Of a DNA stretch of 64,000 nt, positions 45,149-53,316 are shown piece by piece. Where the stretch lies: contig OY282376.1 in the NCBI GenBank assembly GCA_958295845.1, positions 1,687,022 to 1,751,021 on the forward strand, in the 5' to 3' direction. Made by a program: the position numbers and the translations under genes. The stretch is from Caldilineaceae bacterium (GTDB taxonomy: Bacteria; Chloroflexota; Anaerolineae; Caldilineales; Caldilineaceae). Position 1 is the stretch's first letter, and each line of letters starts with the position of its first letter. The notes below the pieces were generated by a model that was not told the DNA's origin, made no database searches, and saw only the letters and a program-made list of their open reading frames with translations.

Positions 45149-46090
45149 CTAGCGCTCGCCGCCCTCGTAATAGACCCAGCGACCAGCAAGGCGGAACTGG
45201 AATACAGTCAGCCCAAAAATGAGCAGGAACATAATCCAGGCCATGGCAGAGGCATATCCCATTTTGAGGAAAGAGAAAGCGTTCTTGTAAAGATGGAGGC
45301 CCAGAAAGAGCGTTGCATTGTCCGGGCCGCCTCCGGTCATCACATAAGGTTCGGCGAAAGTCTGCACCGACGCGATGATCCCCATGACGACGTTGAAAAA
45401 GATGGCAGGAGACAACATTGGCAACGTAATAGAGAAGAATTTTGAAACTTCACCGGCGCCATCTATATCAGCCGCTTCGTACAGTTGCTGCGGAAGCCCT
45501 TGCAAAGCTGCCAGATAGATGACCATGGGAATGCCGACGTTCCAGAGGCTCTTGACGATCAGTGAACCCAACACCACCTCCCTGTCAAACAGCCAGTTTC
45601 GACCTTCCAGACCCATCATCTCCAAACCATTGTTCACGATTCCCAGTTCAGCGTGATACATCCACACCCAAATGACGGACCCGGCCACGCCGCTGACCAC
45701 CGCCGGCAAATAGAAGGCCGAACGCCAGAATCCCAGAAGTCGAATTCGCTGATTCAGGAGCAATGCCAGCCCCAGCGCCAACACCTGGCCAATCGGAACG
45801 GAAATCAGCACAAATTTGAATGTCACCCAGATCGAAATGCGAAACAACTCGTCTGTGGTGACCATGCTAATGTAATGCGTGAGCCCATAGAACCTGGGGG
45901 GCGCGATCATCTTCCAGCGAAAGAAACTGAGGACGAATGACGCAATGATGGGGCCGCCGACGAAGAGGATAAAGCCAATAACCCAAGGCAAGATGAAGGC
46001 GTAAGCAACAATGGCATCGTGGAAACGCCTGCTTCGCCAAATACTACTGCGCGGTGTAAGGCCGGTTGTGGTCACAGATATATGCCTCAA
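45149..46090 (-). CDS. ABC sugar transporter permease (MalF/UgpA type)
   Basis: A 313-residue CUT1 permease. The EAA loop reads LYEAADIDGAGEVSKFFSIT and six membrane segments start at about residue 30. Its gene is separated from the upstream binding-protein gene by a 153-base spacer carrying a long hairpin. No ATPase gene is in the operon. Confidence 0.9.
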   Translation of the reverse strand: MRHISVTTTGLTPRSSIWRSRRFHDAIVAYAFILPWVIGFILFVGGPIIASFVLSFFRWKMIAPPRFYGLTHYISMVTTDELFRISIWVTFKFVLISVPIGQVLALGLALLLNQRIRLLGFWRSAFYLPAVVSGVAGSVIWVWMYHAELGIVNNGLEMMGLEGRNWLFDREVVLGSLIVKSLWNVGIPMVIYLAALQGLPQQLYEAADIDGAGEVSKFFSITLPMLSPAIFFNVVMGIIASVQTFAEPYVMTGGGPDNATLFLGLHLYKNAFSFLKMGYASAMAWIMFLLIFGLTVFQFRLAGRWVYYEGGER

Positions 46091-46173
46091 TGACGCGCCT
46101 ACTTACCGCCTGGCCATCCTGGTCCTTTGTCATGGCTGCTTCGCGCAAGCGCAGTCTTTTTCACAAACGAAGA

Positions 46174-46209
46174 CCACGAAGGCAATAGGATTACCCTATG
46201 CCTCCGTGG
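46174..46209 (-). promoter_or_regulatory. Intercistronic stem-loop between binding protein and permease
   Basis: CCACGAAGGCAATAGG pairs with CCTATGCCTCCGTGG around a short loop, with one bulge and one mismatch. It occupies the same place as the element at 39944: after the binding-protein stop and before the permease start. Confidence 0.5.
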
Positions 46210-46243
46210 GCCTTCGCTGTTTCTAGAGTTTCAAAATTGCAGT

Positions 46244-47563
46244 CTAAATGTCCGAAATGACGGCCGTGACCTTCGGCGAAACATCAGGGAAGATTTCCGC
46301 GGCCTTGGCATCGCCGGCATACACTTTCTCAAGAGCGTTGCCGATCAGATTCAAAGCTTCGCCCTCATTGGCCGGTCCTGGCAGAATGTGTCCATAGTCC
46401 AACGCGTCGGGAATCACGTCCCAATCCACCGCGAAGTCAACCTCCGCGACCCAGGGGAACGGTTCGATCGCATTGGATGAGCGACGCGTTCCAGGGAAAT
46501 TCGCTTCCGAGGCGTAGTTGTAGATGCCCTGTGTGCTCGTGTTGTAGTTGAGCCAAGTCCAAGCGATATCCTTGTATTCCGATGTCGTGGCAATGTTGTT
46601 GAACGCACCGTGCGTGATGGTATCGCGCTGCGTTTGGCTGGGCTCGGCAACAACATTGAAGCGGAATCCGGCGTCAACAAGGCTTCCCGTGATCCAGGAC
46701 CCCATGCGCTGCATTCCAATGTTGCCGGCCGACAGCAGCTCCGCTGCCGCGCCTGAGCCGCCAATCCCAATAATCTGCGATGGTGACGGCATCACATTAC
46801 CGTCGAGCAGCATGTCCGCCCAGAACTGAATCGCCTGGATCGTCTCTTCCTTGTCAAGCCTGCTTTCCAGGAAGTCCTCGCTGTAGAAGCTGCCGCCGTT
46901 CTGCCAGGCCTGCTTGACACTGAACATGTGCCAGCCAACCGGAATCGTCTCCGAACCCCAGATCTTGTTGTCGGGATCGCTGATGGCGCGGGCCTTCTCT
47001 TCAAAGTCGGTCCAGGTAAAGCTGTCCTTGTCGGGATACTCGACACCTGCGGCGTCGAAAAGATCTGCGTTGTAGAAGGTCACATGGGGTGCCGCCGCGT
47101 CGGGAACGCCAAAACGCTTACCTTCGACGATCGGATAATTCCACCAATTCTCGTAGAAGTCGTCGGGCTCGAAATCGGGTTGGCCATCGACATAAGGCTG
47201 AACATCGATAAACTGATTATTGCGGCCCATATCAAGAGCCATCGCTTCCCAACTGCGAACGACGTCAGGGAGCGTGCCTGCTGCAGCCAGGGCCGGAATC
47301 TTGGCGTGAAACTCGCCGATCTGCTCCACACTGACTTCGATATCGGGATACTCTTCATGGAACGATTCTAGGGTCGTTGCAACACCGGCGGCAGGATCAT
47401 GGCGCCCGTAACGAATCGTGGTGCGCTCCGCCATTGGCGCTTCGCCCATCGCCCCTTCGTCAGCCGGCGCGACTGGCGCGCATGCCGCCAGAGCAGCGGC
47501 GCCGGCAATCGTTCCCCCAACTTTGAGAAAAGTTCGTCTGGACAGGGTCTCTCTTTGCGTCAT
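46244..47563 (-). CDS. ABC transporter substrate-binding lipoprotein (CUT1), Tat signal
   Basis: A 439-residue binding protein. The Tat signal is SRRTFLKVGGT (7-17) followed by a lipobox Cys at about residue 27 and an Ala/Pro/Glu linker. The SBP_bac_1 pattern includes WEAMALDMGRNNQFIDVQPY, FTWTDFEEKARAI and SAGNIGMQRMGSW. The start at 47563 (MTQRETLSRRTF) has GAAGGAG eight bases before it and is chosen over an upstream ATG. It opens the operon with two permeases, the rhamnonate-dehydratase-like enzyme and the luciferase-like monooxygenase. Promoter at 47633-47660. Confidence 0.9.
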   Translation of the reverse strand: MTQRETLSRRTFLKVGGTIAGAAALAACAPVAPADEGAMGEAPMAERTTIRYGRHDPAAGVATTLESFHEEYPDIEVSVEQIGEFHAKIPALAAAGTLPDVVRSWEAMALDMGRNNQFIDVQPYVDGQPDFEPDDFYENWWNYPIVEGKRFGVPDAAAPHVTFYNADLFDAAGVEYPDKDSFTWTDFEEKARAISDPDNKIWGSETIPVGWHMFSVKQAWQNGGSFYSEDFLESRLDKEETIQAIQFWADMLLDGNVMPSPSQIIGIGGSGAAAELLSAGNIGMQRMGSWITGSLVDAGFRFNVVAEPSQTQRDTITHGAFNNIATTSEYKDIAWTWLNYNTSTQGIYNYASEANFPGTRRSSNAIEPFPWVAEVDFAVDWDVIPDALDYGHILPGPANEGEALNLIGNALEKVYAGDAKAAEIFPDVSPKVTAVISDI

Positions 47564-47958
47564 AGTTGGATATCTCCTTCTGTGAATTCTAATGTTACTA
47601 CGCAAGCAGTTCGATTGACGGGGCTTCAGCTAATCCTAAGGAATTCGCACATATTGTCAATTTTTTCACATGCTCAATTTTCGTTTCTCGATAGGAGTTC
47701 ACTGACGCCGAGCCGTCAAGCCCATTTCCCGGGGCCGAATACCTACGATCCTTTGCCGCCGAGTGTCCTGATTCAACCCAAGGTGTGCCCGTGGTGCACG
47801 CAAGCCCAAAGATGCCGTACGCTGCTTACGCACGGCCGGATACACTCTGGCTGGGTGAGTTAAGTCTGGAAAGACTTGCTTTCGCGGGAAGGGAGAAGGC
47901 GAAATTGCGTGTTCGAAAGGTACCGACTGCCGAAAATATGGTGACGGCCCGAAGGCTG
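47564..47958. other. Intergenic region upstream of second ABC operon
   Basis: Contains the promoter at 47633-47660 and, beyond it, the 3' flank of the E2 gene, which is on the same strand. No gene or terminator was recognised. Confidence 0.45.
47633..47660 (-). promoter_or_regulatory. Sigma70-type promoter of second ABC operon
   Basis: On the minus strand a perfect TTGACA (47655-47660), 16-base spacer and TAGGAT (47633-47638), about 70 bases before the binding-protein start. An A-rich stretch precedes the -35 box. Confidence 0.65.
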
Positions 47959-49338
47959 TCACCCCGTGAGCCACAAAACCGGCTCAGAGACGTATTCGCG
48001 CACAGTGTTGAGGAAACGCGCCGCTGGGGCCCCGTCTACGACACGATGGTCAAATGTCAGGCTGAGCGCGACCATCTGGCGGGGAACGACCTCCCCTTCG
48101 TGGACGGCCGGTTTGCAGACAATTCGCCCGATGCCAAGTATGGCGGCCTGTGGAAGGTTGATTATGGGGGTAAAGGCGTCGATGCCGTACATGCCCAGAT
48201 TCGTGATCGTGAAAGTTCCCCCCTGCATAGCGTCGCTGCCCAGGCGTTCCTGGTGTGCCCCTTCGATCAAGTTGGCGCTCTCCGCCGCCACCTGGCGCAA
48301 CGACTTTGCCGGTACGTTCCGCAGCACAGGCGCCAGCAGCCCGCGCTCGGTTTCGACCGCGAACCCGATGTGAATTTCGCCGTGAAGATTAATCCCTTCA
48401 TCACCCCAGCTAGCGTTGAGCACAGGATGTTCCTGCAGAGCCGCTGCCGTTAACTTTAGGTAAATGTCGTTGTAGCTGGGCACAGCCAGCCCTCGGCGGG
48501 CATAGCTCGATTTGAGCTGTTCGCGTAATGCCACCAATTCAGTCGCATCGGCCTCGGTGGTCAATGTGACAGGGGCCGTCGTGCGAGCGCTCTCCGCCAT
48601 GCGTTGGGCCGTAATCTGGCGAATGCGACTGTGTGCAACGACCTGTGCAGCCGTCTCGCTTGCCGGCACAGGCTGACGTCGAGCCGCGATGGCAGCCTCA
48701 ACGTCCTCCCGCTGGATGCGGCCGCCCGGCCTGATCGCTGCCAGTTCTTCCGGCGAAATGCCCGCCTCCGCAGCCATACGACGCGCCACAGGCGACATAT
48801 CCACACCCACTGGTTCCACGACTGTCTCGGCAGCCGCGCGTACATCCCTTTCGACGATCCGTCCCGTGCGCCCGCTGCCCGTTAGCTGCGTCCAATCCAC
48901 GCCCAGCTCGGCTGCCACCCGCCGTGCTCGCGGACTGATCGCTGGCGTGCCCCGTCCGTCTGCAGTAACTCGCTGCGACGCCAAACGCTTCTGCCCGGCA
49001 GGCTCTACCCCAGCCTTTTGAGGCACTGTGCCTTCCTGCCCGGGTTGCGAATCTGCCGGCGCAGCCTGACTGCTCTCCGCGGGCATCGATTCCCCGCTCT
49101 GTAAAATGTAGGCCAGCAGCGCTCCCACGGGAATGACGTCACCGGGTGCGGGCGCACTGGCTGAGAGCCGCAGGATTCCAGCCTCGAATACTTCGACCTC
49201 CTGCGTAGCCTTGTCGCCCTCCACCGTAAAGAGCAGGTCCCCAGCCTGGACCTCATCGCCGTCCTGTTTCAGCCATTCGCCGAAGACGCCCTCTTCCATT
49301 GTCCATCCCAGGCGCGGCATCGTCACTTCGTAGGCCAT
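47959..49338 (-). CDS. Dihydrolipoamide acyltransferase E2 with two peripheral-subunit-binding domains
   Basis: A 459-residue E2. The lipoyl domain has Lys43 in TVEGDKATQEVEVFEAG. Two binding domains follow: SPRARRVAAELGVDW...ERDV (135-166) and SPVARRMAAEAGIS...EDVEAAI (182-217). The catalytic domain ends in FDHRVVDG, the HxxxDG site. The ATG at 49338 has GGGGAG upstream and starts right at the lipoyl domain; the longer frame is rejected. It is the last gene of a six-gene minus-strand group. It is a paralogue of the E2 at 25648 with the same tandem arrangement. E3 is not encoded nearby. Confidence 0.9.
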   Translation of the reverse strand: MAYEVTMPRLGWTMEEGVFGEWLKQDGDEVQAGDLLFTVEGDKATQEVEVFEAGILRLSASAPAPGDVIPVGALLAYILQSGESMPAESSQAAPADSQPGQEGTVPQKAGVEPAGQKRLASQRVTADGRGTPAISPRARRVAAELGVDWTQLTGSGRTGRIVERDVRAAAETVVEPVGVDMSPVARRMAAEAGISPEELAAIRPGGRIQREDVEAAIAARRQPVPASETAAQVVAHSRIRQITAQRMAESARTTAPVTLTTEADATELVALREQLKSSYARRGLAVPSYNDIYLKLTAAALQEHPVLNASWGDEGINLHGEIHIGFAVETERGLLAPVLRNVPAKSLRQVAAESANLIEGAHQERLGSDAMQGGTFTITNLGMYGIDAFTPIINLPQAAILGIGRIVCKPAVHEGEVVPRQMVALSLTFDHRVVDGAPAARFLNTVREYVSEPVLWLTG

Positions 49339-49413
49339 CGAAACTCCCCTATTGAACAGTCCTCGTTGTGGAGGTGATGGTGGAGGCGTTCCCGCCGAAT
49401 TCAACCATTTCAG

Positions 49414-50391
49414 TTACTCGGCAAGAAGGTCGCGAATGTTCTGCTCGATGTCGTCCTGCTCCGGCACAATTGCAAGCTCCAGAGGCGGACTGTAAGGTGT
49501 TGGCACATGTGCGCCGTTCAGGCGCCGAATCGGCGCGTCCAGATCGTCAAATCCCTGGTCGATGACCTGCGCCGCGATTTCGGCGCCCACACCACACGGC
49601 TGAAACGTCTCGTCCACGATCAGTAGCCGTCCCGTCTTGTGGACCGACTCCAAAATCGTCGCCGTATCGAGGGGAGCGATCGTGCGCGGGTCGATAACCT
49701 CAGCCGCAACGCCGTCCTCTGCCAGCTTTTCACACACAGTGACCGCCTTGTCTACCATCGAACCAATAGCGACGACTGTACAGTCCGCGCCTTCACGCGC
49801 AATGCGCGCCTGCCCAAAGGGGATGGTGAAGTCACCTTCAGGCACCTCGCCGCGATTGAATAACAGCGACTTGTGCTCAAGAAAAAGCACAGGGTCGTCG
49901 CTCTGCAAGGCTGTAGCGAAAAGCCCTTTTGCGTCACTGGGAATGGCCGGGACCACCACTTTGAATCCGGGAATATGAGCAAAAATAGGGTAATAGCTGC
50001 CCGAGTGGTGTGTCGCAGCCGAGTGGCCGATCCCGATCGCGCCCCGCAGAAGTATTGGCATCTTTAGGCGGCCGCTGCTCATGTACTGCATCTTGGCGAT
50101 CTGATTCACCAGTTCGCCAAAAGCATCGAGAATGAAGTCCAGGAACATGAAGTCAACAATAGGACGCGTACCGGTCATGGCCGCACCCGCGCACATGCCG
50201 ACGAAACCGCGTTCGCTGATCGGCGTGTCGCACAACCGCTCGGGGCCGTACTTCTCGTACAAGCCGACCGTGGTGTTAAAGTTGCCTCCCCGTTCGCCGA
50301 TCCCCTCGCCTACGACAAAAATCGAAGGATCGCGCGCCATCGCGCTGTCCAGGGCCTCCAGAGTGGCTTCAACGTAAGTCAACTCTCGCAT
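49414..50391 (-). CDS. Thiamine-dependent dehydrogenase E1 beta (AcoB/PdhB type)
   Basis: A 325-residue E1 beta chain. It starts MRELTYVEATLEALDSAMARD and contains FVVGEGIGERGGNF, RLCDTPISERGFVGMCAGAAM and EVIDPRTIAPLD in the C-terminal transketolase domain. The ATG at 50391, with GAGGTGAAGG before it, lies five bases after the E1alpha stop and is the preferred start. Acts with the neighbouring E1alpha and E2. A paralogue of the protein at 24565. Confidence 0.88.
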   Translation of the reverse strand: MRELTYVEATLEALDSAMARDPSIFVVGEGIGERGGNFNTTVGLYEKYGPERLCDTPISERGFVGMCAGAAMTGTRPIVDFMFLDFILDAFGELVNQIAKMQYMSSGRLKMPILLRGAIGIGHSAATHHSGSYYPIFAHIPGFKVVVPAIPSDAKGLFATALQSDDPVLFLEHKSLLFNRGEVPEGDFTIPFGQARIAREGADCTVVAIGSMVDKAVTVCEKLAEDGVAAEVIDPRTIAPLDTATILESVHKTGRLLIVDETFQPCGVGAEIAAQVIDQGFDDLDAPIRRLNGAHVPTPYSPPLELAIVPEQDDIEQNIRDLLAE

Positions 50392-50396
50392 GGCCT

Positions 50397-51362
50397 TCAC
50401 CTCTGGTTGAATACATGGTCGCTGACCGTGTCCGGCTCCGGCCATGGGCTGTTGCGAGCGAACTCCTCCGCATCCGCAACCATCTCTTTCACTTCGACCT
50501 CAATCGCAGCCAGCGTTTCAGTGCCCGCCTCTTCATTCTCCAGGAGCCAATCGTTGTACCGCGTGATCGGATCCCGTTCTTTCCACGCCTCAACCTCTTC
50601 CGGCGTCCGGTACCCAGCGTCCCGCATGCCCTCGGAATGTGCGCGCGTGCGATAGGTGAGGCACTCGATCAAGGTGGGCCCTTCTCCCCCGCGTGCCCGC
50701 TGCACTGCCTCCTCCGCAGCTTCGTAAACGGCCAGCACGTCATTACCGTCTACCGTGAGGCTCTCTATTCCGTAGGCGGGTCCTCGATTTCCCACGTGGG
50801 GATTGCCTGCCGAATAGGCAAAGGGCACCTCGGTGGCGTACATGTTGTTTTCGCACACGAACAGCGTCGGCAGCTTCCAGATACTAGCCAGGTTCAGACC
50901 TTCGTGAAACGCGCCGTTGTTCACCGCTCCGTCTCCAAAAAAGGCAACACCGACCTGGTCGCTTTTCAGCAGTTTGAATGAGTACCCTGCCCCGGTTGCC
51001 TGCAGAATACAAGGGCCGACGATCCCGCTCGTTCCCATCATCCCGACCTCCGGTTTGAAGAGGTGCATACTCCCACCCCTTCCCTGCGAGCAGCCCGTCG
51101 CGCGTCCGAAAAGCTCGGCAACCACCTCACGCGGGCTGACTCCCTTGGCCAGCGCGTGCCCATGCCCCCGGTGCGTGCTGAAGACGGCGTCATCGTGCCG
51201 CAGGTGCGCGCATACGCCGGTCGCGATTGCCTCTTCCCCGACGTAGGTATGGCAGGCGCCATGTATCAGACCCATCTGATGCGAACGGGCCAGCTGCTCC
51301 TCCGTGTAGCGGATGATCAGCATCTGCCTGAATAGAGAAAGGAGTTGCTCTGACTCGGGCAT
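50397..51362 (-). CDS. Thiamine-dependent dehydrogenase E1 alpha (AcoA/PdhA type)
   Basis: A 321-residue E1 alpha chain with the ThDP motif GDGAVNNGAFHEGLNLASIW through CENNMYATEVP. HRGHGHALAKG and GRGGSMHLF are also present. The ATG at 51362 has GGAGG eight bases upstream and is chosen over an earlier one. AHSEGMRDAGYRTPEEVEAW near the C terminus resembles acetoin dehydrogenase alpha chains, though other 2-oxo or acyloin substrates are possible. Confidence 0.88.
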   Translation of the reverse strand: MPESEQLLSLFRQMLIIRYTEEQLARSHQMGLIHGACHTYVGEEAIATGVCAHLRHDDAVFSTHRGHGHALAKGVSPREVVAELFGRATGCSQGRGGSMHLFKPEVGMMGTSGIVGPCILQATGAGYSFKLLKSDQVGVAFFGDGAVNNGAFHEGLNLASIWKLPTLFVCENNMYATEVPFAYSAGNPHVGNRGPAYGIESLTVDGNDVLAVYEAAEEAVQRARGGEGPTLIECLTYRTRAHSEGMRDAGYRTPEEVEAWKERDPITRYNDWLLENEEAGTETLAAIEVEVKEMVADAEEFARNSPWPEPDTVSDHVFNQR

Positions 51363-51448
51363 AACATATACCTCCCGTGTGAAGAGTTGCTCGGACAATC
51401 GCAGCCTATTTCCGCCTACACGCTTTTCTGCAACCGGCCGGACAGGGA

Positions 51449-52264
51449 TTAGTTCGGCACCGCGGCAGGCATGCCCGGATGAGACCCGCTGACATTCTTT
51501 GCCAGATTCCCGCCATCCAGGGGGATTAACGCGCCTGTCATCCAGCCAGAGGCATCGGAGGCAAGAAATATCGCCGGGCCTTTGATGTCGCTCGGATCAC
51601 CCATGCGGCCGATCGGCAAGCCCCTCAGGTAGGAAGCCCCAAGAACAGGGTCCGCCGCGATCCGTACGCGCAAGTCCTCGTTCATTATCTGGGCGCATAC
51701 AATAGCGTTGACGCGCACACCCAGACTGCTCCACTCAGTGCTCAATTCCCGGGTCATTGCTGCAACCGCGCCCATCGCCATGCTGTAGGCAATGTGGTTG
51801 CGGCCTAGGGCGCTCAAGCCGGCGATGGAAACGATGCTGAAAATGCTACCCCGCCCTTGAGACATCATCCGCTTGGCCGCTTCTTGCGTGCAGATATAGC
51901 GGCCGACTACCAGGTTCTGCATCACTTGCTGAATTTCGTCCTCAGTCAGGTCTAGAGGGTCGTTGCGGATGCCCTCGCCTGCGATGTTGCTCAGGACGTC
52001 TACCTTGCCCAATTCGCTGTCGACCCGTTCGAAGGTGGACCGGATCTGATCCGGATCCGAAATGTCGCATCTGAGAGGCAGGGCCCTTCGGCCCAACTTT
52101 TCAATCTCGTGTGCGGTCTCCTGCGCGCCGGCCTCGTTGATGTCCAGTAGCACAATATCCGCGCCGACTTCGGCAAAGCCCAACGATGTGATGCGACCCA
52201 TGCCGCTTGCCGCGCCCGATACGACTGCAACGCGGCCTGTCAGATCAAAGAGTGGGTGGGTCAT
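51449..52264 (-). CDS. Short-chain dehydrogenase/reductase with catalytic Lys replaced
   Basis: A 271-residue SDR fold protein. The nucleotide motif GAASGMG (17-23), Asp41 after strand 2 (NAD type), NIAG (93-96) and the Ser region IFSIVSIAG (141-149) are all present. In the Tyr-x-x-x-Lys motif the sequence is Y160-S-M-A-M164, so the lysine is a methionine. The codon is ATG at 51773-51775 on the minus strand. The C-terminal PLDGGN tail is normal. It stands between E1alpha and a 2-hydroxyacid dehydrogenase gene in the same operon. It may be catalytically weak, may use another base, or may have a non-redox role. Confidence 0.85.
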   Translation of the reverse strand: MTHPLFDLTGRVAVVSGAASGMGRITSLGFAEVGADIVLLDINEAGAQETAHEIEKLGRRALPLRCDISDPDQIRSTFERVDSELGKVDVLSNIAGEGIRNDPLDLTEDEIQQVMQNLVVGRYICTQEAAKRMMSQGRGSIFSIVSIAGLSALGRNHIAYSMAMGAVAAMTRELSTEWSSLGVRVNAIVCAQIMNEDLRVRIAADPVLGASYLRGLPIGRMGDPSDIKGPAIFLASDASGWMTGALIPLDGGNLAKNVSGSHPGMPAAVPN

Positions 52265-52288
52265 TCCAGCGATCTCCTTTACTGCATC

Positions 52289-53257
52289 TTATTTTAGCGG
52301 GACCTCATTGACCGGCGCTCGCGGCCGTTCGCCGCGCAAAACGCGTACCACCTCTTCCGCCCCCTGCACGCGCACGTCGACCTTGGATTCCTCAGAATAC
52401 CACCCGGCATGAGGCGTGAGCAAGATGCGCTCTTCCTTCAGAAAAGGGTGGTCCGCCGCCACCGGTTCGACATTCAACACGTCCAGCGCAGCCCCGGCGA
52501 TCTGGCCCCCCTGAACTGCCGCCAGCAGCGCGTCCTCATCGACCAAAGCGCCGCGCGCCGCGTTCACCAGATAAGCCGTCGGCTTCATCATCGCCAGCGT
52601 CTCCGCGTTAATCAACTGGCGTGTTTCTTCTGTTAGCGGCGAATGCAACGAAATATAGTCAGACCTTCGAAGGACCGTCTCCAGGTCGACGACTTCAACG
52701 CCCAGTTCCTCCATCCTCGCCCCGTCCACGTACGGGTCATACGCTAGCACGCTTAGCCCCAACCCTCGGCCCTTGGCCGCAGTTGCTTGGCCAATCCGCC
52801 CGCAACCGATAACCCCCAGAGTCTGGTCGCTGAACCGGTAGAGGACGCCGCCCGATTCGCTGCTCCAGATGCCTTGGCGCGTCGCCCCCAGCAAGCCGGA
52901 CAACCCTCGCGCCTGCGCCAGCACCAGCGCAATCGCGTGCGTAGAGACCTCATCGATCGAATAGTCCGGCGCATACGTCACCCAGATGCCCCGCTCCGTT
53001 GCCGCATCAATGTCTATGGCATCCAGACCCGTTCCAACCCGGCAGATCAAACGGCAACATTCCAAGCTCCGAATGAGCTCCCCCCCGACCGGCTGGATCG
53101 TAACCATCAGAGCATCGCACTGCCGCGCCGCCTGCCTGGCCTCCTCCGTCTCCAGGCTTCCCACATGTTCAATCTCAAGGCCGGCAGCATTGAGAATCTC
53201 AGCTTCTATTTCGATATCCCCAAAGCCGGGGTAAGCAATCACCACTTTCATGTTCAT
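52289..53257 (-). CDS. D-isomer 2-hydroxyacid dehydrogenase (CtBP/SerA-like)
   Basis: A 322-residue family member. NAD motif GVIGCGRIGQ (about 148-157), catalytic Arg in NAARGALVDE, Glu in NVEPV and His in TPHAGWYS. It reduces a 2-oxoacid or oxidises a D-2-hydroxyacid. Only 24 bases separate it from the SDR downstream and about 60 from the dehydratase upstream, so they are probably cotranscribed. A second in-frame ATG two codons downstream is an equal start option. Confidence 0.87.
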   Translation of the reverse strand: MNMKVVIAYPGFGDIEIEAEILNAAGLEIEHVGSLETEEARQAARQCDALMVTIQPVGGELIRSLECCRLICRVGTGLDAIDIDAATERGIWVTYAPDYSIDEVSTHAIALVLAQARGLSGLLGATRQGIWSSESGGVLYRFSDQTLGVIGCGRIGQATAAKGRGLGLSVLAYDPYVDGARMEELGVEVVDLETVLRRSDYISLHSPLTEETRQLINAETLAMMKPTAYLVNAARGALVDEDALLAAVQGGQIAGAALDVLNVEPVAADHPFLKEERILLTPHAGWYSEESKVDVRVQGAEEVVRVLRGERPRAPVNEVPLK

Positions 53258-53316
53258 CTAATCTTCTCTCTAGCTGTAAATGGGAATCGTCTGAACAGGC
53301 AGTTACCAACCGCGCC

